The notes under the pieces: model-generated | What the model was told of the DNA's origin: nothing | The model's database searches: none | What the model saw: only the letters and a program-made list of their open reading frames with translations | Translations under genes and position numbers: made by a program | Assembly (NCBI RefSeq): GCF_017313265.1 | Contig: NZ_JAFLQZ010000022.1 | Coordinates: 1-64,000, forward strand | Direction of reading: 5' to 3' | Source of the DNA: Hymenobacter telluris | Lineage (GTDB): Bacteria; Bacteroidota; Bacteroidia; Cytophagales; Hymenobacteraceae | Length of the DNA: 64,000 nt | Shown: positions 9,601 through 18,413 of the stretch, one piece after another | Position numbering within the stretch: the first letter of the stretch is position 1 | How the letters are laid out: each line of letters opens with the position of its first letter

Positions 9601-10024
9601 GGCCGAAGTGCAGCAGCGCTACGATGAAAGCAGACAGCACCTGTACACGCGGATTATGCGGTTGCTAGGCCGACCCCAGAGTGCCCAGCGCCTACCTAAA
9701 GAATTCCGCAAAGCCTTCGCGGCTAATCTGCTCATTCCCATCCTGCAAACCATTGGGCGGGCCATCCGGGGCGGCAGTCCGGCCGATGTATATTTCATCG
9801 ACGCAGCCTGGGCACCCAACAGCGCCGAGCAGAAGCCCGACTCCAGCCAGACCAGCGTGCTGGTTACCATGCAAAAGCTGCTGCGGGCCTACCTCGGCCC
9901 TAACAGTCGGCCCGCCGACTGCCCGCCCGTGCTCCGGGCCCTCTACGAACCTTTCGGACCTGCTTTTCACGCCATCGACGGACTGATAACCAAACGTAAT
10001 GCGGCGGCGCACCGCGCCGATTAA
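6665..10024 (+). CDS. XPD/DinG-like Fe-S superfamily 2 helicase of the pPIWI-RE system
   Basis: A protein of 1119 residues. Walker A is GLPGSGKTT (~residue 255) and Walker B is LLIFDEADE (~440). Between them are four Cys (~345, 368, 387 and 393, the last pair reading LLCPLWGGC), placed like the 4Fe-4S cluster of XPD/DinG helicases. Motif VI is QTIGRAIRGG (~1029). It therefore probably unwinds DNA or RNA-DNA hybrids using ATP. A DinG-type helicase is the known partner in pPIWI-RE systems. The long N-terminal ~230 residues and the insert after Walker B are not recognised. The gene is translationally coupled to the REase gene upstream and is followed 49 bp later by the pPIWI-RE gene. Confidence 0.78.
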   Translation: MMASFRKKKSGPASTDSDMPEAVAWHRQRRILWACVLLEQLGESSLDRLPLLLSGLRACQTSYQAADHGAAFFHIRQRVGPLPTRRAVQKAVRELLAAARAREFTASYRINEHTLAFEREAGHEALIEQARRQLAQPPPRRQTRRTLAPTTGDLTVRLREDTLPVSISVRLTNITPPPPPQYVLSSGPRPPLRVPLADLMATAVRLDAIDQAVHGHAVEHWASRLNDILVEAWRDGKLTETDTLDLSGLRHLIGLPGSGKTTLILLLCALLAEQGKRVAVFFTSIETARDYLERLRRYDVNSALLVGRSPATHARHADRLAQLIALQGHGGFGYTRPGAELLAQTCPLPAFAVDEASAWREWQPTEAPCENFYLPDSIRQDRPQPLLCPLWGGCGRVRNQRELVEASVWLGHVRGADTAVPAHTSAEKLQYFELLADTFDLLIFDEADETQAQLDQLGALTLELGGTSESIHYQAQRVTDRAMTGAMAPRDRQLLLPHHYAANTFERHLIRFYDEVQSLDPELGKQLENQLLTTNYLIRFALRHARLELPAEHRAGIRSFWESALYASFFRDGEQMQSGVTQWVRQLGFASESAAQERWRELVEAFNTYLYALYHDDDVEAAVEILVAQVASLADPTKADLLAPAARLLIVAGFGVAAYQKLARVSQPLVQYNLLPDWIAGTKTSEALRNAVPLNLLGAFSSVRFRYQENRHRGLSIDYLLLDTTPRLLLHRLHQRGAHVLLASATSWLPDSPAYHVGVEPAYVLRTRRPDPVVVKLHYLPLPHPHRAGEFLRFSGAGGFRHDNLRHMVAKLAAPAGQAHSGTGSQLERAARRSPSGRHRRLCALVVNSYEQVRQVVVAIAQVNPTLAAQTRGILRELPAEPTLERYLLKGQVESLGQLVVEENVQVVVLPFTALGRGINLIFNNPDDAQDIDNRTAAIGSVYFLTRPHPTADDLTLMLATVAQHTEQFDQANFATASLAEVQQRYDESRQHLYTRIMRLLGRPQSAQRLPKEFRKAFAANLLIPILQTIGRAIRGGSPADVYFIDAAWAPNSAEQKPDSSQTSVLVTMQKLLRAYLGPNSRPADCPPVLRALYEPFGPAFHAIDGLITKRNAAAHRAD

Positions 10025-10073
10025 GTCAGTCTCCCACCCGTCATCACTCTTTACATTTTCCCCTTTCCGCCTA

Positions 10074-12938
10074 ATGGCTTCGAAAAGCACTCCTTCATCC
10101 CTGGCCAAGTCCGCCCCGCCCACCCTGTTGGCCTTTAGCTTTGAGTCCCTCACCCCCGCCACCTACCGCGTCACCCGCGTAGCCTGGTCGCCAGAAGCCT
10201 ACCAGATAGTGGCGGGCCTGCGCGAGGCTCTGCGCTCGCCGGCTTACGATAAGCCCAAGGAGCTGCCCATCAAAGACCTCCGATTGCGCACCCAGGTGTA
10301 TGATCCCGGCGTGGTGCGAGTGAACGCCCGGCTCGGCATCGGCCATCCGCTGGCCGAAGGAGATGCCGTGAACATGTTGTTCACCACTTCGGCGCCGGCC
10401 GAGGCGAGCGAGCACGCCAACCGGGCCGTGGCTCATTGGGTGGATGAGGCGGTGAAGAAGATTCGTGGCCTCAAGCCCATGGATGCCCGCATCGCGCAGG
10501 GCCTCCGCACCCTGGCCGTGAATCAGCAGGCTATTGTGACACAGGCCGATAAGGTAAAAGTCTTTCAGTGGGCGACCACTGAAGCCACTAATGCCGCGCT
10601 GCCGCAGACTGCCACCGGCTTTGCTGATCTGGCCGACTACGTGGCTGCCCAGCTCGTGGGCAAGGTGATTTTCCCGGCGGCAGGCCCGCTACGGCGCGAA
10701 ATCGGCAGCACGCTGGACAAGGGTTACGCCCGCTTGCTAACTGACCCGGAAGTAGTTCCGATGGGTGCCGAAGCGCCGTGCAGCATCAGTCTGGGGCTTA
10801 CCATCACAGTAGCCACATACCCCGCCCGACCCCTGCCTGTGATTCTGATAAACATGGGCAAGCGGGTATGGACCACAGGCCCTAAAGGCCGTTTTTTTGG
10901 CAATGACCTGGGCGGGTTTGTCCTGCCGGTGGGCGAAGACCGGGCTTTTAAGTTCAGCATCGACTCCCACCGGCTAACCCTGGACGATGACTACCGCGCT
11001 ATTGCGGCAGGCTACCCCGACCTGCCGGCCGGCGACCAACTCACGGCCGGCGACTTGGTGCGAGCAGGCGGAAACTATCCCGGCAACCGCGTCGTGGTGG
11101 CCGCCGCGCCAGGCCGCTCGGTAGAAAAGGTGGCTGGCCGGGGTGTTACTGACCTCGACCGGCAGCTGGCTTTCGAGCGCCTGACCGAGCTACTGGCTCC
11201 CCAGGGGTTCACCCCGTGGGGCGGGTATCTGCAACGCATCGAAACCGGGGCCAAAACGCTGAATGGGCTGATAGGCAAGTGGGATGTTGCCCACCACACC
11301 GGAACGGATGAGGAAAAGGCCAAAGACCAGGTGCTGCAGGAATGGACGCGCGAGCTGCACACCGGGCTCAACCAGTTCTACGATGGCACGCACCGCATTC
11401 TGGTAGCCTACCAAACCGGCCTGCACGACGATGCCGCCCGCGTGGAAGCCACACTCACTAAAGTATTAGGTACCAAAGGCGTGGTGGTGACGCGCGTGCT
11501 CTTGCCAGACCACGTGCACGGCCCCCGGGCCTGGGGCCCCGAAGGCGAGAAGCCCGCCCCACCCGAGGAGCGGGGCAAGGCAAAAGCAGCCATCTGGACA
11601 CCCTGGATAGCGGAGCAGGTCAAGCAGCTGACCACTAAGAAGCAGGACTTGCCGCACGGCATTATTGTACTGGCGCGCCGCAACTACGGTGCGGGCCAGT
11701 ACGACGATGCCATCAGCAAGCAGGTGGGGCGGGTTGCGCTGATAAAGGGTTTTGCGGGAGCCAACGTGCAGTACTTGCTGCCTTCGGCCTCGGCGGGCGT
11801 TACGCCCAGCGCCGCACAGCTAAGCAAATTTCAGATGCGCGTGCTGAACGGCTGGCGCGACCTAGCCCTGAAAAGCGTTGGGCGAATGCCTATTGTGCCC
11901 AGCCGCCTGGCTAAACGAATGCCCTTTGTACAGCAGGGCAACCAGCCGCCCGTGATATTAGGGGCCGGCATCGTGCGGGTAAACAAAACGCGTGAGCGCA
12001 AAAACAAAACCAGCTTTATTCCTTACGTAATCGAGCTGGACCCCGTCTCGGGCGAGTGCCAGGCCACGTTGCTGCTGCGGGCGGCGGGCAGCAAACAGCC
12101 CGTACAGCCCGTCTCGATGCGGCCGCTCAAGCAGGCCGTGCTGGCGCTGGCCACTCACGGTCCCAGCTACCTGGCCGAGCACAGCAGCCCTCAGAAAGTA
12201 CTGGTCGAGCGCCAGCAGCTGACCGAAGCTTTTTTGCACGACGTGCTGCTGAGCCGCTCCAAGCACCACCAGGGCCGGGAAATAGTGTTGCTGGCCGACA
12301 CTTCAACCCTAAATGGCATCTGGCGCTGGTTGGCCGACGCGCAGGTGAACCCGGCGGATGTGCGGTTGCACGGCCTCACCGAGTTCCAGAAAGCCCTGCC
12401 CAACGTGACGTTTGTGCGCCTGCGCCACAACCATTCGCCCAAGGCGCTGCTGCCCACCGAGCACGTTAAAGTTTCTTTCGACCAACCCGACGGCACCCGT
12501 TCGGAGCCCCGCCTGTCGGCCCGCTGGGCCGATGCGAAGCTCTACCGCCTCACCGACCCGAGCGTGGGTTTGCCCACCTACCTATCCTATGGCTCGCGCA
12601 TGTTCCAGCCGGTGCGAAGCGCCAGCAGTTACCGGCCTACGCGCAGCGTGAAAGGAGACAAGGAACCCCCCACCGCTCCTTTCACGAAAACCTGGGCCAC
12701 GCCAAACCCGCTGGAAATAACGGTGCTGCAAGACCCCGACCAGCCGGCACGCTTTCAGCCCGATGAGCTGGCTTTTCTGGTGGAAACCCTGCGCTCTTCC
12801 TACGACCACTTTGGCGGCTGGACCACTTTGCCTGGCCCGCTGCACTTTGCCTCAGTACTTAAAGAGTACGTACCCGATTACGTGTTGGCGGAGGAAGAGG
12901 CCGCGGCGAAGGAAGAAGCCAAAGAGGAGAAAGAATAA
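10074..12938 (+). CDS. pPIWI-RE (Argonaute/PIWI-like) protein
   Basis: A protein of 954 residues resembling the prokaryotic pPIWI-RE family (DUF3962-type N-terminal module, MID and RNase H-fold PIWI module). Features that fit are the central HGIIVLARRNYGAGQ region, the PIWI-region strand IVLLADTSTLNGIWRWLAD, and a C-terminus with LPGPLHFASVLKEYV, near the end as in the family. The order REase, DinG-like helicase, pPIWI-RE is the described three-gene arrangement. The family is proposed to use nucleic-acid guides against invading DNA. I chose the ATG after the helicase stop; an upstream ATG at 9999 would overlap the helicase gene. Catalytic completeness cannot be judged by eye. Confidence 0.72.
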   Translation: MASKSTPSSLAKSAPPTLLAFSFESLTPATYRVTRVAWSPEAYQIVAGLREALRSPAYDKPKELPIKDLRLRTQVYDPGVVRVNARLGIGHPLAEGDAVNMLFTTSAPAEASEHANRAVAHWVDEAVKKIRGLKPMDARIAQGLRTLAVNQQAIVTQADKVKVFQWATTEATNAALPQTATGFADLADYVAAQLVGKVIFPAAGPLRREIGSTLDKGYARLLTDPEVVPMGAEAPCSISLGLTITVATYPARPLPVILINMGKRVWTTGPKGRFFGNDLGGFVLPVGEDRAFKFSIDSHRLTLDDDYRAIAAGYPDLPAGDQLTAGDLVRAGGNYPGNRVVVAAAPGRSVEKVAGRGVTDLDRQLAFERLTELLAPQGFTPWGGYLQRIETGAKTLNGLIGKWDVAHHTGTDEEKAKDQVLQEWTRELHTGLNQFYDGTHRILVAYQTGLHDDAARVEATLTKVLGTKGVVVTRVLLPDHVHGPRAWGPEGEKPAPPEERGKAKAAIWTPWIAEQVKQLTTKKQDLPHGIIVLARRNYGAGQYDDAISKQVGRVALIKGFAGANVQYLLPSASAGVTPSAAQLSKFQMRVLNGWRDLALKSVGRMPIVPSRLAKRMPFVQQGNQPPVILGAGIVRVNKTRERKNKTSFIPYVIELDPVSGECQATLLLRAAGSKQPVQPVSMRPLKQAVLALATHGPSYLAEHSSPQKVLVERQQLTEAFLHDVLLSRSKHHQGREIVLLADTSTLNGIWRWLADAQVNPADVRLHGLTEFQKALPNVTFVRLRHNHSPKALLPTEHVKVSFDQPDGTRSEPRLSARWADAKLYRLTDPSVGLPTYLSYGSRMFQPVRSASSYRPTRSVKGDKEPPTAPFTKTWATPNPLEITVLQDPDQPARFQPDELAFLVETLRSSYDHFGGWTTLPGPLHFASVLKEYVPDYVLAEEEAAAKEEAKEEKE

Positions 12939-13025
12939 CTGTTCTACGCCAACCATTAGCGGCGCAGCCACCTATCCAGCAGGTGGTTGCGCTCGCATAT
13001 TTTCCACAATAAGGCTGGTTCTGCT

Positions 13026-16000
13026 ATGCAGCAAATTTCTACCCCTACCCCGGAGCCTAGACCCGGGGCTTCGCCCCTGGCGGAACTACTCGATAGCCTG
13101 AATGCCCAGCAGCACGAGGCCGTGACGCATCCTGCCGGCCCTGTGCTGGTGGTAGCGGGGCCCGGCACGGGAAAGACGCAGGTACTGGCTGCCCGCGTGG
13201 CCTGGGTATTAGCCCAGCCCGGCGGTCCCCGCCCCAGCGAAATTCTGTGTTTGACCTACACCGATATGGCGGCCAATAACATGCGGCATCGCCTGCGCCA
13301 GCTACTCGGGCCCATTGCCCACGAGGTAGAGGTGCATACCTTCCACAGTTTCGGCCGACTTATCATCCGGGACAACGAGGAATTGCTGGGCCGACACGAT
13401 CTAGCACTGGCCTCCGAAACCGAAACCCGGCAGTTTTATACCAATTTGATTGACGAGCTGCCTCTAGGACACCCGCTGCGGCGGGAAACGGGCGACATCT
13501 ACTACGAAGCCCAACGCCTTGAGCTCACGTTTAGCATCATGAAAAAGGAGGGCTGGACGGGTCCTCAGTGGGTAGAAGCACTCGAAGCTTACCGCCAGCA
13601 GCTGCCCACCTTGGAGGCCTACCAGTACCAGAGCGCCAATAAGACGCGCAACATCAAAAAAGGCGACCCCCACCTGGAAAACATCAAAAAGGAAACTAAG
13701 CGCATTGAATTGAGCCAAGCGGCAGCGGCACTTTTTGAGCCATTTCAAGAGCGGTGGCAACAAGCCAAACGCTACGACTACTATGATATGCTGGGGTGGG
13801 CTATTGGCCTGCTCCAGGCGCATCCCACGCTCCGCGAGCGGTATCAAGAGCAGTTTCGACACGTGCTGGTCGATGAATATCAGGACACTAACGGGGCGCA
13901 GAACCAACTACTCTGGCTAGTAGCCGGCCCAGAGCCCGACGCCAATGTGCTGGTGGTGGGCGATGATGACCAAAGCATCTTCCGTTTTCAGGGGGCGTGT
14001 CTAGCTAACTTAGAAGCCTTTACCGACCGTTACCCGGCTGCTGCTGTAGTGGTACTGACGAATAATTACCGCTCGTCGGCCCGGGTGCTGGAGGCCGCCA
14101 GCCGATTGATTACTCGCAACCGGGAACGTCTGTGCCACAAGCTGCCCAAGATTAGCAAACAGTTGGTGGCCTGCCATCCGCAGTTCAAAGCGTCGGCCGT
14201 TGCGCCGGTCGTGCGGCGCTACCAATCGGCCTGGCACGAGGCAACGCACGTAACCGCCGAGCTGGCCTCCTTATACAGCGATGCTGGTCCGACGTGCCGC
14301 TGTGCCGTGCTGGCACACGACCGAAACCAGCTCGACGTGCTGGCGCAGCTGCTAGCTGCGCGGGGTATCCCCTTCTTCCGCAAACGGCAGGTGAACGTAC
14401 TGAAGGAGGAAGCGCTGGCCACCAACTTGCACCGGGTGCTCACCTACTTGGCCGAGGCTTTACGGCCGGTGACTGCCCTAGCCGAACCGGCGCTATTTGC
14501 GGTACTGCACTTAGAGTGTTTCGGCGTGCCGCATGCTGACCTTGTGCGTCTGGCGGCCAGCTACCAGCAGCGCTTCCCACGCGGCAGCGCGGCCTGGCCG
14601 TGGCGCGAGTGGCTGGCTGCTGCCGCCGAAGACCCGGAAACAGCTGATGACTTGCGGCTCTCGGCCGCTGGTCGCCCCTTGCTGGCAGCCGCTTTGGCGC
14701 AACTCGACCACTGGGTACGGGCCGCCGCTAGCCTGCCCGTCGCCGAAGTGGCCGAACTGGTAGTGCGGAATACCTTGCTGCCATGGCAGGTTACCCATTA
14801 CCCGCACCCGGCACACCAGCACGCGGTAGCCCGCACGTTGCGCAGCTTCCTGCGGGACGAAGAAACCCGCCAGTCTCGCCTTACTTATGAGGGGCTGCTG
14901 ATTGCCTGGGACATCACGGCCGCCACCACGTCGGGCCTGCCCCTGGAAAGAACCACGGGCAGCGAGGCGGCGCACCTGCACTTGCTGACCGCGCACACGG
15001 CCAAGGGGCTGGAATTTGAGCGCGTATGGCTGCTGGGCTGTCAGCAAAATGTGTGGCACCGCAAGTCATCGCCACGCCACTACGTGCTGCCGCCTGCGTT
15101 GGCCACCCGCTCCACGGGCAGCAGTGAGGAGGAATCTAGGCGCGTATTTTTCGTGGCCCTCACCCGGTCGCAGGAACACCTGACTATCAGCTACGCCAGC
15201 CAGGATTTTCTGGCTGGTGAAACGGAAGAGTGCCGGTTCATTACGGAGTTGGCCCAGGATGGATTAGTCGCCGATGAAACTGGGATACCCGATGAATCGG
15301 TGGTGCTGGCCCAAGCTCAGTTGCATGCCCCTGTCGTAGCTGCGGCCCCGCTGCCCGACTCTGCCGCACTAGACGCGCGACTGGCTGATTTCACCCTCAG
15401 CATCACCATACTCAATGCTTACCTGCGGTGTCCCATAGGGTGCTACTACGAGCAGGTACTGGAGGTACCCTATGCCGAAAATGAGTCCCAGGCATTTGGT
15501 AAAGCTGTTCACCGAGCACTGGAGAAATACTTTAGCGCTGCCCGGGATGACGAACGGCAGGAATTTGGCCCAGCGGAGGAACTTGTTGATGCTTTTGAAA
15601 AGGCTTTCTGGTACTACCGGGCCACTTTATCTCCGGTAGCCTACCAGCGCCGACAAGCTGCCGGACGGCGCTGGCTCTTCGACTTTCACGCGCACTTTCA
15701 GGCTATCTGGCGGCCCCATGCCCTAACTGAGCACCCAGTGACGGCACTATTACCCAACGGCATTGAGCTTACCGGCGTGCTCGACCGGCTCGACCCGCAC
15801 CCTCAGGGAGGCCATCAAGTCGTCGATTACAAAACCGGCAAACCGGATAATGCCACTGCTGCACTCAAACCGGCGGCCTCCGATACCACGCTGGCTGAGT
15901 GGCTGCAAGACTCGAAAGTACGTGGAGGTGATTATTGGCGTCAGGCGGTATTCTACCACCTGCTGCTAAAGCATGACGTAACCCAAGCATTCAAGCCTCT

Positions 16001-16220
16001 CAGCGTTCGCTTTCAATATGTGCCCCCTCGGGAAGACAAGGCTCCGGGCCAGCGCTATGAGCCTTACGAAGTCAATGTGCAATCGGAAGATGAAGCTGCT
16101 GTGCTCGCCCAAATCACAGCAGTCGATGCGGCCATCCGGGCGCGTGATTTTAGCCATGGCTGCGGCACTTGCTACTGGTGCCTACTACGGGGCAAGATTA
16201 CTGTTCCCTCAGAACAATAA
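13026..16220 (+). CDS. UvrD/PcrA-like helicase with C-terminal RecB-type nuclease
   Basis: A protein of 1064 residues. SF1A helicase motifs are complete: GPGTGKTQ (I, ~45), VLVDEYQDT (II), GDDDQSIFRFQGA (III), NNYRSS (IV), TAHTAKGLEFERV (V) and FFVALTRSQEHL (VI). The C-terminus is a PD-(D/E)XK_1 nuclease: GVLDRLD followed by VVDYKTGK (~916-935). Cysteines before the nuclease (YLRCPIGCYY) and at the end (CGTCYWC) suggest an AddB/Cas4-like Fe-S cluster. The ATG is preferred to the upstream TTG at 12987. It lies 87 bp after the pPIWI-RE stop on the same strand, so it may be a fourth system component or an independent defence gene. Confidence 0.82.
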   Translation: MQQISTPTPEPRPGASPLAELLDSLNAQQHEAVTHPAGPVLVVAGPGTGKTQVLAARVAWVLAQPGGPRPSEILCLTYTDMAANNMRHRLRQLLGPIAHEVEVHTFHSFGRLIIRDNEELLGRHDLALASETETRQFYTNLIDELPLGHPLRRETGDIYYEAQRLELTFSIMKKEGWTGPQWVEALEAYRQQLPTLEAYQYQSANKTRNIKKGDPHLENIKKETKRIELSQAAAALFEPFQERWQQAKRYDYYDMLGWAIGLLQAHPTLRERYQEQFRHVLVDEYQDTNGAQNQLLWLVAGPEPDANVLVVGDDDQSIFRFQGACLANLEAFTDRYPAAAVVVLTNNYRSSARVLEAASRLITRNRERLCHKLPKISKQLVACHPQFKASAVAPVVRRYQSAWHEATHVTAELASLYSDAGPTCRCAVLAHDRNQLDVLAQLLAARGIPFFRKRQVNVLKEEALATNLHRVLTYLAEALRPVTALAEPALFAVLHLECFGVPHADLVRLAASYQQRFPRGSAAWPWREWLAAAAEDPETADDLRLSAAGRPLLAAALAQLDHWVRAAASLPVAEVAELVVRNTLLPWQVTHYPHPAHQHAVARTLRSFLRDEETRQSRLTYEGLLIAWDITAATTSGLPLERTTGSEAAHLHLLTAHTAKGLEFERVWLLGCQQNVWHRKSSPRHYVLPPALATRSTGSSEEESRRVFFVALTRSQEHLTISYASQDFLAGETEECRFITELAQDGLVADETGIPDESVVLAQAQLHAPVVAAAPLPDSAALDARLADFTLSITILNAYLRCPIGCYYEQVLEVPYAENESQAFGKAVHRALEKYFSAARDDERQEFGPAEELVDAFEKAFWYYRATLSPVAYQRRQAAGRRWLFDFHAHFQAIWRPHALTEHPVTALLPNGIELTGVLDRLDPHPQGGHQVVDYKTGKPDNATAALKPAASDTTLAEWLQDSKVRGGDYWRQAVFYHLLLKHDVTQAFKPLSVRFQYVPPREDKAPGQRYEPYEVNVQSEDEAAVLAQITAVDAAIRARDFSHGCGTCYWCLLRGKITVPSEQ

Positions 16221-16417
16221 CTATTTGTGCTGGAATCGTGAGAAATTGTGCAACCGCTATACCCTAAGAACTTATGCGAGTACAACAGCAACAAGAACAA
16301 ACAGCAATACCCAGATAGATAATTTGATTACGTGCTTCTTGGTTTACTTCAACCTCGAACAGCATAACCCATTGAAAAAAAGCAGTCTCTGAGGTTAAAC
16401 CCATTAGAACTCTCTAT

Positions 16418-16950
16418 ATGCAGCAAGATAAAATCGTAGCGGAAATTGGACAGCTATTTAAGTCGGCCGTAGCATCTGAGCGAACGGAGTAGCTTCACTT
16501 TTTCTAACCACTGAGCCACTGTAACCAGTAGTACCAACAACTGGACTTTGGCAAAGGCTGGTCAGCCTATTTTTAACTGCCTCTACTTGTCCTTGGACAC
16601 GCAAAAGCATTCGCCAGTCCAGTGACTACGACCTCGATCATTTGCTACCATTAGCTGTGTATCCCGTCAATGAATTGTGGAACCTGGTTCCGGTAGACCG
16701 TGAGTTCAACCAGCGAATCAAAAGAGACCGGGTACCATTTGATCAGCGCTTGCGGGAAGCGGAACCTTGGCTAGCAGAGGCCTACCGGGGCTATGATCGG
16801 TCCTGTTCGTTGAGGCAAGCCGTGCAGGAAGATGCCGCTTTGCGTTTCTCGGCAATTCAACACCAGCCTGATTTCGCAGCGGCTCTAGGGCAGCAAGCAG
16901 TGGAGTTTAGTAATGGCGTCGCGGCAGCCCGTTACGTCATGCGTTTTTAA
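16418..16950 (+). pseudogene. Second HNH endonuclease copy, frameshifted and interrupted
   Basis: A short ATG-started frame (QQDKIVAEIGQLFKSAV) stops after 24 codons. HNH-type sequence then appears in two different frames: FNCLYLSLDTQKHSPVQ, followed after a shift near 16,620 by SDYDLDHLLPLAVYPVNELW and NLVPVDREFNQ. The core matches the HNH fragment at the left end of the window (LDHFLPW...LWNIIP). The gene is broken by at least one stop and one frameshift. It ends 6 bp before a MazG-like copy, repeating the HNH-MazG order of the left pair. Confidence 0.65.
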
Positions 16951-16956
16951 CCATGC

Positions 16957-17328
16957 ATGGAATACTGTAAACTAGTCCGCGACTTCATTCCTGACATTAT
17001 TGCCGCGTCAAAGCGGCGTTGTGCAACGCGCGTGCTGGAGGAGCAGGCGTACCAGGATGCACTACGCGAAAAGCTGGTTGAGGAAGCCCTAGAGGCGAAA
17101 TCTGCTCCTTTGGCGGAATTGGCCATTGAACTTGCTGATGTACTGGAAGTCATTGCTGCCCTGGCCACAGCATAAGGTTTACGCATGGAAGAAATACAAC
17201 AACTTCAGGCCGCCCGTCGCCAAGAGCGCGGAGGGTTCCAGGCCCAGCTGCAGCTGCTGAAAATTCACGAAGAGCAACCACAACAGCCAATCCAAACACC
17301 TAACAAGTCAAATCAGCACGAGCACTAG
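16957..17328 (+). pseudogene. Second MazG-like copy with an in-frame TAA
   Basis: This copy is clearly homologous to the MazG-like gene at 661-978: EYCKLVRDFIPDII, KLVEEALEAK and ELADVLEVIAAL align directly. The frame stops at a TAA (17,173-17,175), but the same frame continues past it with EIQQLQAARRQERGGFQ, matching the C-terminus of the intact copy, until a TAG at 17,326-17,328. A single nonsense mutation therefore separates the two halves. It could yield a 72-residue truncated product. Confidence 0.75.
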
Positions 17329-17404
17329 TAACTCTTCAGTTTTCAGCAATAAGGATAATCACGCAACAACAACACACTGTGCATAACGACACATATTTTT
17401 CACA

Positions 17405-18316
17405 ATGACAACTCTTGCTATGAATGTCCAAATTGATACCCTAATTGCCAGTCAGTATGCAAACAAGCACTATGGTGAGCTTGAGGCCGTCTCTATGCTA
17501 TTTAGCCGAGCCTTCTTAACCGGGCTTAAATCCATTTTAAACCACAATCCTTGGCATAGGCCCAACATAAAAAGCCGGTACAATATTCGAATCGGCTGGA
17601 TTGACAAGATTCCATTAGCTGAATTCAACCCACCAGCAATTGGCGTTAACGGCGCGACCATTACCCAACGGGTGGAGGTAGGGGACTTTATGATAATTCT
17701 ATCTGAGAACCATCTGCAGCGCAACCCGGATGACACTATTAGATATTGTAAAAATCAAAGGGCATTAATAGTGCAGGCTAAGCTGTCCGACCAACAAAAT
17801 CCAACTTCTCCAATCGGTCATATCCCTCCGTCAGGCATTACCCCAACTCTCAAGGAGCTGGCACTGTTAAGCTCTTGGCCTTCATTTGATCTTTACTTAG
17901 CCTCTAGATCAAAAACCCACATTATAAAAAATCTAAACATTCCCTTTAATCCACAACAATCCTGTTTCTCAGGATTTAATAACAAAAAATGGTTCTGCGG
18001 TCAAGCAGTAAATAAAGCTCCTTGTAATCTATCCCTTGGGGAGGTAATCGAAAATATAACGAAAAGAAATGCTGGCTTTGTATTTAATGAGGTCAGCCCC
18101 CAAAATGATTGGGACGAGCTCATAAAAGCCATGGTTGATATATGCCAGAAGAAAAACCGTCCTAAGCGTTATATCAACACTGCCGCTCCCGGCCGATTGC
18201 TTAGTGCTTTTACTCAATTTATTGATGACACTCAATACAAAGATCTGGTACTGGAAGAGGACAATCCCGTTTTCCCCATCCTGTTTATTGATAGATATCT
18301 GATAGAAGGCGAATAA
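17405..18316 (+). CDS. Hypothetical protein, possible PD-(D/E)XK nuclease
   Basis: A protein of 303 residues with no family I recognise. The pattern VEVGDFMIIL (~90) followed by ALIVQAKLSD (~120) matches the E...D...(E/Q)xK spacing of PD-(D/E)XK nucleases, with Gln in place of Glu. A CFSGF and WFCG pair lies further on. The coding sequence is more AT-rich than its neighbours, suggesting separate acquisition. It is followed 97 bp later by the SNIPE-like gene on the same strand. The nuclease assignment is inference from the motif alone. Confidence 0.5.
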   Translation: MTTLAMNVQIDTLIASQYANKHYGELEAVSMLFSRAFLTGLKSILNHNPWHRPNIKSRYNIRIGWIDKIPLAEFNPPAIGVNGATITQRVEVGDFMIILSENHLQRNPDDTIRYCKNQRALIVQAKLSDQQNPTSPIGHIPPSGITPTLKELALLSSWPSFDLYLASRSKTHIIKNLNIPFNPQQSCFSGFNNKKWFCGQAVNKAPCNLSLGEVIENITKRNAGFVFNEVSPQNDWDELIKAMVDICQKKNRPKRYINTAAPGRLLSAFTQFIDDTQYKDLVLEEDNPVFPILFIDRYLIEGE

Positions 18317-18413
18317 TATGAATGCACCTTGGTAACTCATCTCTACTCGGGTGCCCCCATATGAAAACACTTCCGTGCCTATCAGTGGCGCTATCGTGAC
18401 CTTTTGAACTCGT

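Noticed and set aside
9077..9640. Long minus-strand open frames inside the helicase and pPIWI-RE genes
   Set aside because: They are by-products of GC-rich coding on the plus strand, and their translations lack recognisable domains.
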